A DNA stretch of 64,000 nucleotides from Terasakiella magnetica (GCA_902729415.1 CACVCF010000445.1:123428-187427); one strand, 5' to 3'; counted from the stretch's first letter, positions 1 through 9,935 are shown. Numbers and translations: made by a program. Notes: generated by a model not told the origin, from the sequence alone.

Positions 1-2348
1 CGGTAGGTCTGGTCCACCCGCTCTTGCGCTGCCATGTAGAGGGGGAAGTCGGCGCTGAGCAGATAATGGTCGCCGCCATGGGTCAGCAGATCGACCAATT
101 GCTGGAAGCGATCGGGCTGGTCGGGTGAGAAGAAGCCGCTGCCGATCATGTCGAGAACCTGGGAAAGATCGGCATTGGCGCGCACCGCCGCCCCGGCGTC
201 ATAGCCATCGATGCGCCGTCGCGCCACGTCCTGGGCGGTCAGGCCGAACAGGAACATGTTTTCCTCGCCGACCTCCTCGCAGATTTCCACATTGGCACCG
301 TCCCAGGTGCCGATGGTCAGCGCGCCGTTCATGGACATCTTCATGTTGCCGGTGCCCGAGGCCTCGGTCCCGGCGGTGGAGATCTGTTCCGAAAGATCGG
401 CGGCGGGCATCACGAATTCGGCGGTGGAGACGTTGTAATTAGGAACAAACACCACTTTCAGCTTGCCGCCCACCAGAGGGTCGTTATTGATCACTTCGGC
501 GATATCGTTGATCAGCTTGATGATCAGCTTGGCCACGTGATAGCCCGGCGCCGCCTTACCGCCGATGATGACGGTGCGCGGCACCACGTCGATCATGGGA
601 TTGGTGCGGATGCGGATATAGCGCGTCACCACGTGCAACACGTTCAGCAGCTGGCGCTTGTACTCATGGATACGTTTGACCTGAACGTCGAACAGCGAAT
701 CCACATCCAGGTCGATGCCCAGGCGCAGCGCCATCATCTCGGCCAGCGCTTCCTTGTTGGCGCGCTTGACCGCCCGGAATTCCTTGCGGAAGGCCTTGTC
801 GTCGGCCAGGGGCTCCAGCTTGTGAAGCAAATCAAGATTGGTGATCCAGCCATCGCCGATCCGCCCGGTGATCAGCTTGGCCAAGCGCGGATTGGACGCC
901 AGCAGCCAGCGGCGCGGCGTCACGCCGTTGGTTTTGTTGGTGATCTTGCCGGGAGACAGGTGTTCGAAGTCGGAGAAGATGGTGCTCTTCATCAGTCCGG
1001 TATGGATGGCGGCGACGCCGTTGACCTTATGGCTGCCGATTACCGCCAGATGGGCCATGCGGATGCGCTTGCCGTTACTGCCCTCGCCCACCACCGAAAC
1101 CCGGCGCAACAGCTCGGAATCGCCGGGATGGCGATAGCGCACGCCTTGCAGGAATTCATGGTTGAGTTGGTAGATGATTTCGAGATGGCGCGGCAGCACC
1201 CGCTCGAACAGCTCCACCGGCCAGGTCTCCAACGCTTCGGGCAACAAGGTGTGGTTGGTATAGGCGCAGCAGCGCTGGGTGATGGACCAGGCGCGGTCCC
1301 AATCGATCTGGTGCTCGTCCACCAGCACCCGCATCAGCTCGGCCACCACCAAGGCGGGGTGGGTGTCGTTGAGCTGCATGGCGACCTTGTCCGGCAGCTT
1401 TTCCCAATCGGAATGGCTTTTGCGGAAACGGGCCAGGATGTCTTGGAGCGAGGCGGCAACGAAGAAGTATTCCTGCTTGAAGCGCAGTTCCTTGCCGCGG
1501 TCGGTCATGTCCGAGGGGTAAAGCACCTTGGACAGGGTCTCGGATTCGTTCTTGTCGCGCACGGCCTCGATGTAATTGCCGGCATTGAAGTAACGGAGGT
1601 CGAATTCACGGGTGGACTTGGCCGACCACAGGCGCAGATTGTTGACCACCTTGGCGCCAAAGCCGGGCACCGGCACATCATAGGCCATGGCCATGACTTC
1701 CTCGGCATCGACCCATTGCGAACGGGTCTGGCCCAGCACATCGCGGAAGTGAATGACCCGGCCGCCAAAACGTACCGGATAGATCACACCGGGGCGGGGA
1801 AATTCCCACGGATTGCCATAACGCAGCCAGTTCTCGGGGCTTTCCACCTGCCAGCCGTTGTCCACGTGCTGGGTGAACATGCCGTAATCATAACGGATAC
1901 CATAGCCGAACCCGGCGACACCGATGGTCGCCATGGAATCCAGCAGGCAGGCGGCCAGACGGCCAAGGCCGCCATTGCCCAGTGCCGCTTCCACCTCCCA
2001 TGCCGCCACTTCGCCGAAATCCTGGCCCAGCTCGGCGATGGCTTGGCGCACCACGTCGTAGAGCCCGAGATTGATCAGGCTGTTGACCAGGGTCCGCCCG
2101 ATCAGGAATTCCATGGACAGATAATAGACGCGCTTGCGGTCATCGCTGTAATAGCGGTTGAGGGTCGGCATCCAGTGTTCGGTGACGCGATCGCGCACCG
2201 CATGGGCTGCCGCCATGAACCAGTCACGCGCGGTGGCGTTGATGGGTTCCTTGCCGACAGTGTAGAGCAAGTGACTCCGGATCGTGGACTTGATGCTTTC
2301 CACATCGTCGCCCAAATGCCCGGCTACGGGAGGCTTTGATCGCGTCAT
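1..2348 (-). CDS. glgP: Glycogen phosphorylase, C-terminus cut by window edge
   Basis: Cytoplasmic PLP enzyme that releases glucose-1-phosphate from the non-reducing ends of glycogen. About 782 residues are visible and the usual last 40 or so lie beyond base 1. The C-terminal part shows the PLP-lysine motif GTGNMK (Lys about 670), followed by NGALTIGTWDGANVE, both hallmarks of the family. It is the last visible gene of a minus-strand run behind malQ, with a gap of about 90 bases. The start is ATG at 2348. An in-frame ATG at 2366 lies 13 bases behind GGAGGT and is equally possible. Function is clear from the motif and the near-complete length. Confidence 0.95.
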   Translation of the reverse strand, partial: MTRSKPPVAGHLGDDVESIKSTIRSHLLYTVGKEPINATARDWFMAAAHAVRDRVTEHWMPTLNRYYSDDRKRVYYLSMEFLIGRTLVNSLINLGLYDVVRQAIAELGQDFGEVAAWEVEAALGNGGLGRLAACLLDSMATIGVAGFGYGIRYDYGMFTQHVDNGWQVESPENWLRYGNPWEFPRPGVIYPVRFGGRVIHFRDVLGQTRSQWVDAEEVMAMAYDVPVPGFGAKVVNNLRLWSAKSTREFDLRYFNAGNYIEAVRDKNESETLSKVLYPSDMTDRGKELRFKQEYFFVAASLQDILARFRKSHSDWEKLPDKVAMQLNDTHPALVVAELMRVLVDEHQIDWDRAWSITQRCCAYTNHTLLPEALETWPVELFERVLPRHLEIIYQLNHEFLQGVRYRHPGDSELLRRVSVVGEGSNGKRIRMAHLAVIGSHKVNGVAAIHTGLMKSTIFSDFEHLSPGKITNKTNGVTPRRWLLASNPRLAKLITGRIGDGWITNLDLLHKLEPLADDKAFRKEFRAVKRANKEALAEMMALRLGIDLDVDSLFDVQVKRIHEYKRQLLNVLHVVTRYIRIRTNPMIDVVPRTVIIGGKAAPGYHVAKLIIKLINDIAEVINNDPLVGGKLKVVFVPNYNVSTAEFVMPAADLSEQISTAGTEASGTGNMKMSMNGALTIGTWDGANVEICEEVGEENMFLFGLTAQDVARRRIDGYDAGAAVRANADLSQVLDMIGSGFFSPDQPDRFQQLVDLLTHGGDHYLLSADFPLYMAAQERVDQTY

Positions 2349-2438
2349 TTTCGTCTTCCCGCCCATGCTACTGCATCCATCCACCTCCATTCCTCCACGA
2401 AACCGCGCTTTGGGCAAGTGAAGTCATGGTGATTGGGC

Positions 2439-4640
2439 TCATACAGTGGACATTGGCGGGTTGGCGCGGCGCTTCAAGCCGTCGGCGGTGGTCCGCATGC
2501 GGGGATCGGCCAGAATCGCAGGGCTGGCGTCGGGCAGGCGGCGGCGCCAATTGGGATGCTGGGTGGTGGTGCCGGGTAGATTCATTTGCAGATCCAGCCC
2601 CAGGACATCTTCCATCTGCACCATGACCAACCGGGCGCGCGAGCGCCCCAGATAGGCATGGGCGGCGGTAGCCAGGGCCACGGCCTCGGCGTCGGTCAGG
2701 GTCTCTGTGGTGGGAAAGCCAGTATCCAGCAGCCCTTCGCGGCCTAGCGCCGCCACCATGGCGTCGCGGTCGGCCTGACGGTTGACCCGTTCCTCGTCGG
2801 CTTGGCCTGGACGGGGATAGAGGTCTAGTTTTTCCCGCTGGGCGATATCGCGCCCCGCCCACCAGCCCCGCGCCGAGGGCAGATCGTGGGTGGCGAAGAT
2901 GGCCAGGGCCTTGGCGTCGAACGCGTCCGGGGGCCTGATTCCGCCGCTGTCGGTCTTTTCGAACACCATGACGCGGTAGGCGAACAGCCCCAGCCGCTCC
3001 ATACGCTCGCGGAAGCCTTCGGGCACGGTGCCGAGATCCTCGCCGATCACGAGGCAACGGTTGCGGCGGCTTTCCAGCGCTACCAGCCGGAACAGATCCT
3101 CCACCGGGTAGCGCACATAGGCGCCCTGGTCGGCGGACAGGCCCGGCGGCACCCAGTACAGCCGTTGCAGCGACATGGCATGGTCCAGGCGCAGCGCTCC
3201 GGCGTGGCGCATGTTGGCGGCCATGATGCCGGTGAAGGGCTCGTAGGCCATCTCCCTGAGCGTGATGGGATTGAACGGCACCAGCCCCCAATCCTGACCT
3301 TTGAGCGCCAGCGGGTCGGGCGGTGCCCCCACCGAGACGCCCAAGGCCAATGCCCGGCTTTCGGCCCAGGCCTCGCCGCCGTCTCCGGCGATTCCCACCG
3401 CCAGATCGCGGTAAAGGCCGATGGCTGCACCGGCCTCGCACCCGGCGCGATGGGCGGCAGCCAATTGCCGGTCGGCCACGAACTGAAGCCACTGATAGAA
3501 CTCGACCCGCTCGGCATTTTTGGCCGCGAAAGCCGTCACGCTGGGAGACTCGGGAGAGCGCAGATCCTCGGGCCACTCCCGCCAATAGCCCTGGCCGTCA
3601 CGGGTACGGGCCTCGTGCAGGGCCTCGAACACGGCGAACTGATGAGCCTTGGCGCCGCCTTGGCGCTGGAAGTCGCGGAAGTCCTGGCCGCGCTCGTCGC
3701 CCTCATCCAGATGAGTCTTGCGGAACCAGCGGTGCAGCAGTTCCAGCATAGGCATCATCACCTGGGCCACATCGGGGTATTCGATCAGGCGATAGCCGCG
3801 CACGCGCGCCAGCGATGCCTGAAAACCGGGCGAGGCGAACATGCGCTTGGCCTCGCGGCATTCGGCGAATTCAGGGATGGCCTCCACATCGATATAGGCG
3901 ATGTTGAGGAAACGCCGCGACGACGGTGAATAAGGGCTGAAGCGTTCGGGCTGGGTGGGAAACAGGGCGTGCAGCGGATTGATGCCGATACACGCCGCTC
4001 CCAGCTTCGCCGCCCCCGCCGCCAGTTCGGCCAGAGCGCCATAAGAGCCCACGCCCCAATCGGTGCCCGAGCGCAGGGCATAAAGCTGGGTGGCGATGCC
4101 CCAGGCGCCGGCCTCGCGCTCAACCGCCTCGGGGACGAAGGCCCGAGCCGGGGTGACGATCAGCCTCAACTCGGAAACCACGCCATCGGGACCGGTCAGA
4201 ACAAAGCGGTGATAGCCCGAAGGCGGCAAGGCGGGCAGCTCCAGCCAGCGCCGCCGCATCGGCACGCCGTCCAACTCGCGCTCCTCGCCCCAATGCAGCA
4301 CCTCGGGCCGGAAGCTGCCGGAATGACCAATGCCCAGTTCCTCCTCCAGCCGCCAGTGGAAGTCCTGGCCGTCCAGGGCGGCGGGCAGGGTTACCGACAG
4401 GCCGGGCGGCGGCGAGTGCTCCTCGATTACCAGCACCGGCTCCAACCGGCGGCGCCAGGGTGCGCTATCGAGGTGGTGGATGCTGGCGGTAATCTCGGCC
4501 TCGGTCTCGGCGGGCAGCCCCATGGCGGCCAGGAATACCCGCTTGGTCTCGGGCGGAACCACCCGCCAGACGCCGAAGAAGTCCCACCAGCCATCCTCGA
4601 TTCCGGCCAGCCGCGCCAGATGGTCAAGCGCTTCGCTCAT
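2439..4640 (-). CDS. malQ: 4-alpha-glucanotransferase (amylomaltase)
   Basis: GH77 disproportionating enzyme that transfers maltosyl or longer glucan segments between chains, supplying phosphorylase with longer acceptors. It has 733 residues, with a long N-terminal extension before the catalytic barrel, as in E. coli-type MalQ. The motif ALRLDHAMSL holds the expected nucleophile, Asp486, and VIGEDLGTVPEG holds the conserved Glu-Asp pair. Its start overlaps the stop of glgX by four bases (ATGA), implying translational coupling, and glgP follows. The N-terminal third is divergent, but the catalytic motifs leave little doubt. Confidence 0.94.
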   Translation of the reverse strand: MSEALDHLARLAGIEDGWWDFFGVWRVVPPETKRVFLAAMGLPAETEAEITASIHHLDSAPWRRRLEPVLVIEEHSPPPGLSVTLPAALDGQDFHWRLEEELGIGHSGSFRPEVLHWGEERELDGVPMRRRWLELPALPPSGYHRFVLTGPDGVVSELRLIVTPARAFVPEAVEREAGAWGIATQLYALRSGTDWGVGSYGALAELAAGAAKLGAACIGINPLHALFPTQPERFSPYSPSSRRFLNIAYIDVEAIPEFAECREAKRMFASPGFQASLARVRGYRLIEYPDVAQVMMPMLELLHRWFRKTHLDEGDERGQDFRDFQRQGGAKAHQFAVFEALHEARTRDGQGYWREWPEDLRSPESPSVTAFAAKNAERVEFYQWLQFVADRQLAAAHRAGCEAGAAIGLYRDLAVGIAGDGGEAWAESRALALGVSVGAPPDPLALKGQDWGLVPFNPITLREMAYEPFTGIMAANMRHAGALRLDHAMSLQRLYWVPPGLSADQGAYVRYPVEDLFRLVALESRRNRCLVIGEDLGTVPEGFRERMERLGLFAYRVMVFEKTDSGGIRPPDAFDAKALAIFATHDLPSARGWWAGRDIAQREKLDLYPRPGQADEERVNRQADRDAMVAALGREGLLDTGFPTTETLTDAEAVALATAAHAYLGRSRARLVMVQMEDVLGLDLQMNLPGTTTQHPNWRRRLPDASPAILADPRMRTTADGLKRRANPPMSTV

Positions 4641-6805
4641 ACGGCGTTTCCTTTGCTTTGATCCTTATGGGGGTGGGGGGCGCGCAGTCCGCTCAACCGC
4701 CGCAGGACCACCAGCGAGCGGGCCTTGAGCGGAAAGCGGGTGCTCGCCTCCCAATGGTTGGCCGCATCCATGGCGGTGGGGTCGGCGGTGTCGACCACCA
4801 CCTCCCAGGCCCGCCCCAGACTGGTGGGGGGCAGGGTGTAGGGAATAGTTTCGTGATAGGCGTTCAGCATCACCAAGAAGGTGTCATCCTTCTCGCGCCC
4901 ACCGCCCAGATTGTCCAAGATGCAGGATTCGCCTCCCAGTACGAAGGCCAGCGAGCGGGCATAGGGCAAGGTCCAGTCGGCCTCGGTCATCTCACTGCCT
5001 TCGGGCGTCACCCAGACGATGTCCTTGTAGGCAGCGTCGGCAATACGCTTACCCGTGAAAAAGCGGGGGCGGCGGAACACCGGATGCGCCTTGCGCAACG
5101 CCAGCAGGCGGCGGGTGAAGGCCAGCATCTCCTCGTCCAGGTCGGACCAGTCCAGCCAGCTGATCTCGCCGTCCTGGCAATAGGCGTTGTTGTTGCCCTT
5201 TTGGGTGCGGCCGATCTCGTCGCCCGCCAACAGCATGGGCACACCCTGGGACAGCAGCAGGGTGGACAGCAGATTGCGGACCTGGCGTTTACGCAGTTCA
5301 CGGATTTCGGGATAGGGCGACGGCCCCTCGTGGCCGCAATTCCACGCGTAATTGGCGTCGGTGCCGTCCTTGTTATCCTCGCCATTGGCCTCGTTGTGCT
5401 TGCGCTCGTAGGTGACGAGATCGCGGGCGGTGAAGCCGTCGTGGCAGGTGACGAAATTCAAACTGGCCCAGGGTCGCCGCCCGCCCCAGCCGAATATGTC
5501 GTTGGACCCGGTCAGGCGGCTGGCAAGATCGCCGATCAGCCCGCCTTCGCCGGTCCAGAACCGCCGCACCGTATCGCGGTAGCGGCCGTTCCACTCGGAC
5601 CAGCCGGGGGGGAAGCCGCCCAGGCGATAGCCGTCGCCGCCCAGATCCCAGGGCTCGGCGATCAGCTTGACCCGCGACAGCACCGGATCTTGCCGTACCG
5701 CGTCGAGGAAGCCCGAGCCGCAATCAAAGCCGCTCTTCTCCCGCGCCAGGGACGAGGCCAGATCGAAGCGGAAGCCGTCCACATGCATATCCTCGACCCA
5801 ATAGCGCAAGGAATCCATCACCATCTGGAGCACGCGGGGATGGTCGAGGTTCAAGGTGTTGCCGCAGCCGGAATAGTTCTCGTACCAGCGGTGATTGCCG
5901 TGCTGCAGCATGTAATAGCTGGCATTGTCGATGCCGCGGTAACTCAGCGTCGGCCCCAGGTGATTGCCCTCGGCGGTGTGGTTGTAGACCACGTCCAGGA
6001 TCACCTCGATCCCGGCGTCGTGCAGCCTTTGCACCATGGTTTTGAAGTCGCCGTGGGGGCTGGAGACGTAAAGACGCGGGTCGGCAGCAAAAAAGCCGAT
6101 GGGGTTATAGCCCCAATAATTGCGCAAGCCCTTCTCGGTCAGGTGGCGCTCGTCCACCATGGCGTGGATGGGCAGCAGCTCGACGCTGGTGACGCCCAAT
6201 TGCTTCAGGTAGTCGATGACCCCCGGCTGGGCCAAACCCAGAAAGGTGCCGCGATAAGGAATGGGAACGCCGGGATGGCGGATGGTGAAGCCGCGCGTAT
6301 GGGCTTCGTAGACCACCGTCTCGGGCCACGGCACGTTGGGCCTGCGGTCAGCACCCCAGGTGAAGGCGGTATCGACCACCCGGCATTTGGGGATGAAACG
6401 GGCGTTGTCGCGGCGGTCGATCAACAGATCATGGCGGCCGCTGCCCAGGCGAAAGCCGAAATGGGTGTCCGACCACTCGAAGCTGCCGGTCAGGGCCTTG
6501 GCGTAGGGGTCGATCAGCAGCTTGTGCGGGTTGAAGCGGTGTCCCGCCTGGGGCTCATACGGCCCCCAGACCCGATAGCCGTACAATTGTCCCGGCCGGG
6601 CGTCGGGCAGATAGCCGTGCCAGACCTCATCGGTATATTCCGGCAAGGCGATGCGCTCGACCTCGCGCAGGCCGCGGCGGTCGAACAGGCACAGTTCCAC
6701 CCGCTCGGCATGGGCCGAGAACAGGGCGAAATTGACCCCATTGCCATCCCAGGTGGCTCCCAGCGGATAGGACGAGCCGGGCAGAATGCGGCGGCGGGAG
6801 GTCAT
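4637..6805 (-). CDS. glgX: Glycogen debranching enzyme GlgX
   Basis: GH13 isoamylase-type enzyme that cleaves alpha-1,6 branches of phosphorylase-limit dextrins. It has 722 residues, close to the family norm. An N-terminal CBM48-like domain starts near residue 10 (GSSYPLGATWDGNGVNFALFS). In the catalytic barrel, DGFRFDLAS supplies the nucleophile Asp348, LIAEPWDLG the acid Glu, and VTCHDGFT the third region. A GGAG ribosome site sits 6 bases before the ATG. The gene lies between glgB, from which two palindromic repeat elements separate it, and malQ, which it overlaps by 4 bases. Confidence 0.95.
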   Translation of the reverse strand: MTSRRRILPGSSYPLGATWDGNGVNFALFSAHAERVELCLFDRRGLREVERIALPEYTDEVWHGYLPDARPGQLYGYRVWGPYEPQAGHRFNPHKLLIDPYAKALTGSFEWSDTHFGFRLGSGRHDLLIDRRDNARFIPKCRVVDTAFTWGADRRPNVPWPETVVYEAHTRGFTIRHPGVPIPYRGTFLGLAQPGVIDYLKQLGVTSVELLPIHAMVDERHLTEKGLRNYWGYNPIGFFAADPRLYVSSPHGDFKTMVQRLHDAGIEVILDVVYNHTAEGNHLGPTLSYRGIDNASYYMLQHGNHRWYENYSGCGNTLNLDHPRVLQMVMDSLRYWVEDMHVDGFRFDLASSLAREKSGFDCGSGFLDAVRQDPVLSRVKLIAEPWDLGGDGYRLGGFPPGWSEWNGRYRDTVRRFWTGEGGLIGDLASRLTGSNDIFGWGGRRPWASLNFVTCHDGFTARDLVTYERKHNEANGEDNKDGTDANYAWNCGHEGPSPYPEIRELRKRQVRNLLSTLLLSQGVPMLLAGDEIGRTQKGNNNAYCQDGEISWLDWSDLDEEMLAFTRRLLALRKAHPVFRRPRFFTGKRIADAAYKDIVWVTPEGSEMTEADWTLPYARSLAFVLGGESCILDNLGGGREKDDTFLVMLNAYHETIPYTLPPTSLGRAWEVVVDTADPTAMDAANHWEASTRFPLKARSLVVLRRLSGLRAPHPHKDQSKGNAV

Positions 6806-6830
6806 TCAGTCTCCGAGTACGATTTTCCCC

Positions 6831-6905
6831 CTAGTGTCCCGATTCGGAAGTTCGCAGCAGTGTTTCCAGGCTTCTTTCGAACTTCCGAATCGATCGGGAC
6901 ACTAG
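6831..6905. repeat. Palindromic element A between glgB and glgX
   Basis: An imperfect palindrome of about 75 bases. The left arm starts CTAGTGTCCCGATTCGGAAG and the right arm is its reverse complement, ending GGGACACTAG, with a 3-base insertion (CGA) in the right arm. The central 25 bases are unpaired. It would fold into a long hairpin in the glgB-glgX transcript. The shared CTAGTGT/ACACTAG ends with element B 13 bases away suggest a small non-autonomous repeat (MITE or REP-like), which is an inference. Confidence 0.8.
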
Positions 6906-6918
6906 CAACTCATTGTTT

Positions 6919-6995
6919 CTAGTGTAGTTTACGAATTCGAAGTTCCTAAAATCGCCAGTGGAGATGTGATAGGAGCTTCGAATTCACCACACTAG
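6919..6995. repeat. Palindromic element B between glgB and glgX
   Basis: A second imperfect palindrome of about 77 bases, beginning CTAGTGTAG and ending CCACACTAG. Both arms carry GAATTCGAAG followed by (T/C)TCCT, with a few unpaired bases near the tips. It shares its terminal heptamers and the GAAGTTC-type inner motif with element A, so the two look like diverged members of one family. It ends two bases before the glgB stop codon (6998). Confidence 0.8.
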
Positions 6996-6997
6996 CA

Positions 6998-9196
6998 TCA
7001 TGCGTCCCGCTTGAACACGCAAGTCGCCAGAGGCGGCAATGTCAGCAAAATCGACCAGGGATGGCCGTGACAGGCATGCTCTTCAGCCCAGACTCCGCCA
7101 TTATTGTGGACATTGGAGCCCCCATACCATTCGGAATCGGTATTCAGCAGCTCGCGGTAATAGCCAGGTTCGGGGACGCCGATGCGGTAGCCATGGCGGA
7201 CCAGGGGGGTGTAGCTGCCCACCACCACCAGGAAGTCACCTTCGTCCCAGCCGCGCCGCAGCCAGGACAGGACCGAGTTATCGCGGTCGTTGCAGTCGAT
7301 CCAGGCAAAGCCGTGGGGTTCGTTATCCAACTGGTGCAGCGCCGTCTCGCGGCGGTAGAGGCCGTTGAGGTCGCGCACCAGCCGCCGGATGCCGTCGTGG
7401 CGGCTGTCGCCCAACAGGTGCCAGTCCAGGCTCGCATCTTCGTTCCATTCCCGCTCCTGGGCGAATTCCTGGCCCATGAACAGCAGTTTCTTACCTGGCT
7501 GGGTCCACATGAAACCGTAATAGGCCCGCAAATTAGCGAAGCGCTGCCACGGGTCGCCCGGCATGCGCCCGAAGATTGAACCCTTGCCGTGCACCACCTC
7601 GTCATGGCTTAGCGGCAGCACGAAATTTTCGTGATAGGCATAAAGCTGAGCGAAGGTCAGGTCGTCGTGGTGATAGCGGCGGTGGATGGGGTCTTTGGAA
7701 AAGTAGTGCAGGGTGTCGTGCATCCATCCCATATTCCACTTGAACCCAAAGCCCAGGCCGCCCAGATGCACCGGACGCGATACCATGGGCCAGGCGGTGG
7801 ATTCCTCGGCGATGGTCATGGCGCCGGGATGCTCGGAATAGACCACCTGATTCATTCGCCGCAGGAACTCGACCGCCTCCAAATTCTCGTTGCCGCCAAA
7901 GCGGTTGGGCAGCCACTCACCCGCCTCGCGCGAGTAATTGAGGTAGAGCATCGAGGCCACCGCGTCCACCCGCAGCCCATCGACGTGGTACTGCTCCAGC
8001 CAATACAGGGCGTTGGCGTAGAGGTAGTTCAGCACCTCGTTGCGGCCATAATTGTAGATCAGGGTGTTCCAGTCGCGGTGAATGCCCAGGCGCGGGTCTT
8101 TGTGCTCGTAGAGGTGGGTGCCGTCGAACTGGGCCAGGCCATGGGCGTCATTGGGGAAGTGCCCTGCCACCCAGTCGATGATCACCCCGATACCGCGGCG
8201 ATGCAGTGTTTCGACCAGGGTGCGGAAATCCTCTGGATTGCCATAACGGCTGGTGGGGGCGTAAAGCCCCACCGGCTGGTAGCCCCACGAACCCCCAAAG
8301 GGGTGCTCGTGCACCGGCAGCAACTCCACATGGGTAAAGCCCAGATCGGCCACGTAATCGGCCAACTGTTCCGCCGCTTCCAGATAGGAGAGCGAGCGGT
8401 TGCCATCCTCGGGCACCCGGCGCCACGAACCCAGGTGAACCTCGTAGATGCTGATGGGGGCATGGCGGGTGTTGCGGCTCTGCTGGCGGGTCATCCACTC
8501 GCCGTCCTGCCAGTCGCGGTCGGACATCTCCCAGACCACCGAGGCGGTCTTGGGCGGGACTTCGGCGAAGTGGCCGTAGGGGTCGGCCTTCAGGGGCTGC
8601 AGCACGCCGCCCCGAGCCACGATCTCGAACTTGTAAAGGGTGCCGTGGCCCAGACCGGGAATGAAGATTTCCCACACCCCGGCGTGGTGGCGCCGCCGCA
8701 TGACATGGCGCCGTCCGTCCCAGCCGTTGAAATCGCCCACCACCGAGACCCGCTCGGCATTGGGTGCCCAGACGGCGAAATCCACGCCCTCGACGCCGTC
8801 CAGGCTGCGGACATGCGCCCCCAGGGTCTCGAAGGTGCGCAGATGGGTGCCTTCGGCCAGAAGGTGAATGTCGAGGTCGCCCAAAACCGCCGCAAAGCGG
8901 TAGGGGTCTTCGAACACTTCGCCGCCGCCGCCATAGCGTTCCAGTCTCAGGCGGTATGAGCTTTTCAGGGTGCCTTTCAGGCGCAGGGCGAACAGGCCGT
9001 CGTCATGGACCCGCTCCATCTCTTTTTCGCCCGCGGGCAGCAGCACGAAAGCCCGTGCCGCCTGGGGCAGGAAGCTGCGGATAACGGTGTCGCCGCCCAG
9101 CCCATGGGGGCCAAGGACGGCAAAGGGGTCGCCATGACGTCCGGCGGCGATGGCATCGGCATCGGCGGGCGAAACCAGTTTGGCGTTTTTGGGCAT
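6998..9196 (-). CDS. glgB: 1,4-alpha-glucan branching enzyme
   Basis: GH13 enzyme that forms alpha-1,6 branches in glycogen. It has 732 residues, a normal full length. After an N-terminal beta-sandwich and CBM48 region, the barrel shows [12 protein letters not shown] (nucleophile Asp411), TIAEESTAW (acid Glu) and [14 protein letters not shown]. The ribosome site AAGGGGAA lies just ahead of the ATG. It is the first gene of the minus-strand glycogen run. No glgA or glgC is seen in the window, so synthesis genes lie elsewhere or beyond the left edge. A 106-bp tandem repeat sits 18 bases upstream of the start. Confidence 0.96.
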   Translation of the reverse strand: MPKNAKLVSPADADAIAAGRHGDPFAVLGPHGLGGDTVIRSFLPQAARAFVLLPAGEKEMERVHDDGLFALRLKGTLKSSYRLRLERYGGGGEVFEDPYRFAAVLGDLDIHLLAEGTHLRTFETLGAHVRSLDGVEGVDFAVWAPNAERVSVVGDFNGWDGRRHVMRRRHHAGVWEIFIPGLGHGTLYKFEIVARGGVLQPLKADPYGHFAEVPPKTASVVWEMSDRDWQDGEWMTRQQSRNTRHAPISIYEVHLGSWRRVPEDGNRSLSYLEAAEQLADYVADLGFTHVELLPVHEHPFGGSWGYQPVGLYAPTSRYGNPEDFRTLVETLHRRGIGVIIDWVAGHFPNDAHGLAQFDGTHLYEHKDPRLGIHRDWNTLIYNYGRNEVLNYLYANALYWLEQYHVDGLRVDAVASMLYLNYSREAGEWLPNRFGGNENLEAVEFLRRMNQVVYSEHPGAMTIAEESTAWPMVSRPVHLGGLGFGFKWNMGWMHDTLHYFSKDPIHRRYHHDDLTFAQLYAYHENFVLPLSHDEVVHGKGSIFGRMPGDPWQRFANLRAYYGFMWTQPGKKLLFMGQEFAQEREWNEDASLDWHLLGDSRHDGIRRLVRDLNGLYRRETALHQLDNEPHGFAWIDCNDRDNSVLSWLRRGWDEGDFLVVVGSYTPLVRHGYRIGVPEPGYYRELLNTDSEWYGGSNVHNNGGVWAEEHACHGHPWSILLTLPPLATCVFKRDA

Positions 9197-9214
9197 GTGT
9201 TCCCCTTAATACAG

Positions 9215-9497
9215 TAAGTCCCTCAACCGCCGGGCGGGACACTCCGCATCCCTTGGCTCCCGCGCCATCAGGCGCGCCGGCCCTTGGCCGCAACTCCGAG
9301 CCTTGGCAGGCTCGTCGGTATAAGTCCCTCAACCGCCGGGCGGGACACTCCGCATCCCTTGGCTCCCGCGCCATCAGGCGCGCCGGCCCTTGGCCGCAAC
9401 TCCGAGCCTTGGCAGGCTCGTCGGTATAAGTCCCTCAACCGCCGGGCGGGACACTCCGCATCCCTTGGCTCCCGCGCCATCAGGCGTGCCGGCCCTT
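9215..9497. repeat. 106-bp tandem repeat, 2.7 copies
   Basis: Units start at 9215, 9321 and 9427, a period of exactly 106. The first two read as identical and the third is truncated with at least one substitution. Each unit begins TAAGTCCCTCAACCGCCGGG and holds three small dyads: CCGCC/GGCGG, GCGCC-atca-GGCGC and CGAGCC-ttggca-GGCTCG. It lies in the untranslated region upstream of glgB. The same family appears in hypX (38670-38910) and at 39365-39420. Identity of the copies indicates recent duplication. It is not a CRISPR array: there are no spacers. Confidence 0.95.
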
Positions 9498-9682
9498 ACC
9501 TCCCAGAGTGTCCTCGTCTTCGCGGCGAAAGACAAAGGGCGATTTCGCGGTGAAGGTCTGTCATGCGCGGCTGGATTGGAATTGGTCTGATTGGACTTTC
9601 GCAAAGTCCCTAAATCTGGTAGGAGTAAGAGCTGAGGGGGGCGGTCCCTTTGGGCCGCCATATGAAATTCATGGAGCGCGTA
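9498..9682. other. Untranslated region with two hairpins, upstream of a small membrane gene
   Basis: Between the tandem repeat and the small plus-strand gene. It holds a perfect 7-bp hairpin GGACTTT-cgc-AAAGTCC at 9593-9609 and a shorter one (GGCGG...CCGCC) near 9641-9660. No convincing -35/-10 pair was found. The promoters for glgB (minus) and the small gene (plus) should lie somewhere in 9197-9660. Confidence 0.5.
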
Positions 9683-9907
9683 ATGAACGTCCTTCCGAAG
9701 GTTCTGGGTCTCACCGTGGCCGGTGTGCTGGTCATCGCTCTGTATCTGGCCGTGCCCCTGGTGAGCGCGCTGCTTGGCGGCGTCGCCAATCCGGCTCCGG
9801 CCACCAGCCCGCTCGGCTTCGCCGTTTATCTGGGTCTGCTTCTTACCGCCGTGTTCCTGGGCTTGGTCATGTATCTGGCTTCGACCGGCGGCGAGCAGGA
9901 GACCTGA
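9683..9907 (+). CDS. Small two-helix membrane protein, unknown function
   Basis: About 74 residues with two hydrophobic segments, roughly residues 5-30 (LGLTVAGVLVIALYLAVPLV) and 45-66, joined by a short Pro/Gly-rich loop and ending in a charged tail. The chosen start, ATG 9683, has GGAG six bases ahead. In-frame ATGs at 9662 and 9671 would add up to 7 residues. A strong terminator follows. It is convergent with ctaB. I do not recognise the family. Size and location hint at a small accessory subunit of a membrane complex, but nothing in the sequence proves it. Confidence 0.6.
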   Translation: MNVLPKVLGLTVAGVLVIALYLAVPLVSALLGGVANPAPATSPLGFAVYLGLLLTAVFLGLVMYLASTGGEQET

Positions 9908-9935
9908 GGGTTTCCATCCGCTAAGCTGAAATGCG

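Noticed and set aside
537..2339. A 600-codon open frame on the plus strand
   Set aside because: It is antisense to glycogen phosphorylase, whose motifs on the minus strand are unmistakable. Long antisense frames are common in GC-rich DNA.
4658..6922. A 754-codon open frame on the plus strand
   Set aside because: It is antisense to glgX and its protein has a low-complexity, His/Gln/Gly-rich composition without any domain.
9215..9497. Possible CRISPR array
   Set aside because: The unit is 106 bp and directly tandem, with no variable spacers and no cas genes nearby.
9268..9661. Short open frames on both strands in the tandem repeat
   Set aside because: They repeat the same peptide as the DNA unit repeats, have no ribosome sites and change frame between units (106 is not divisible by 3).
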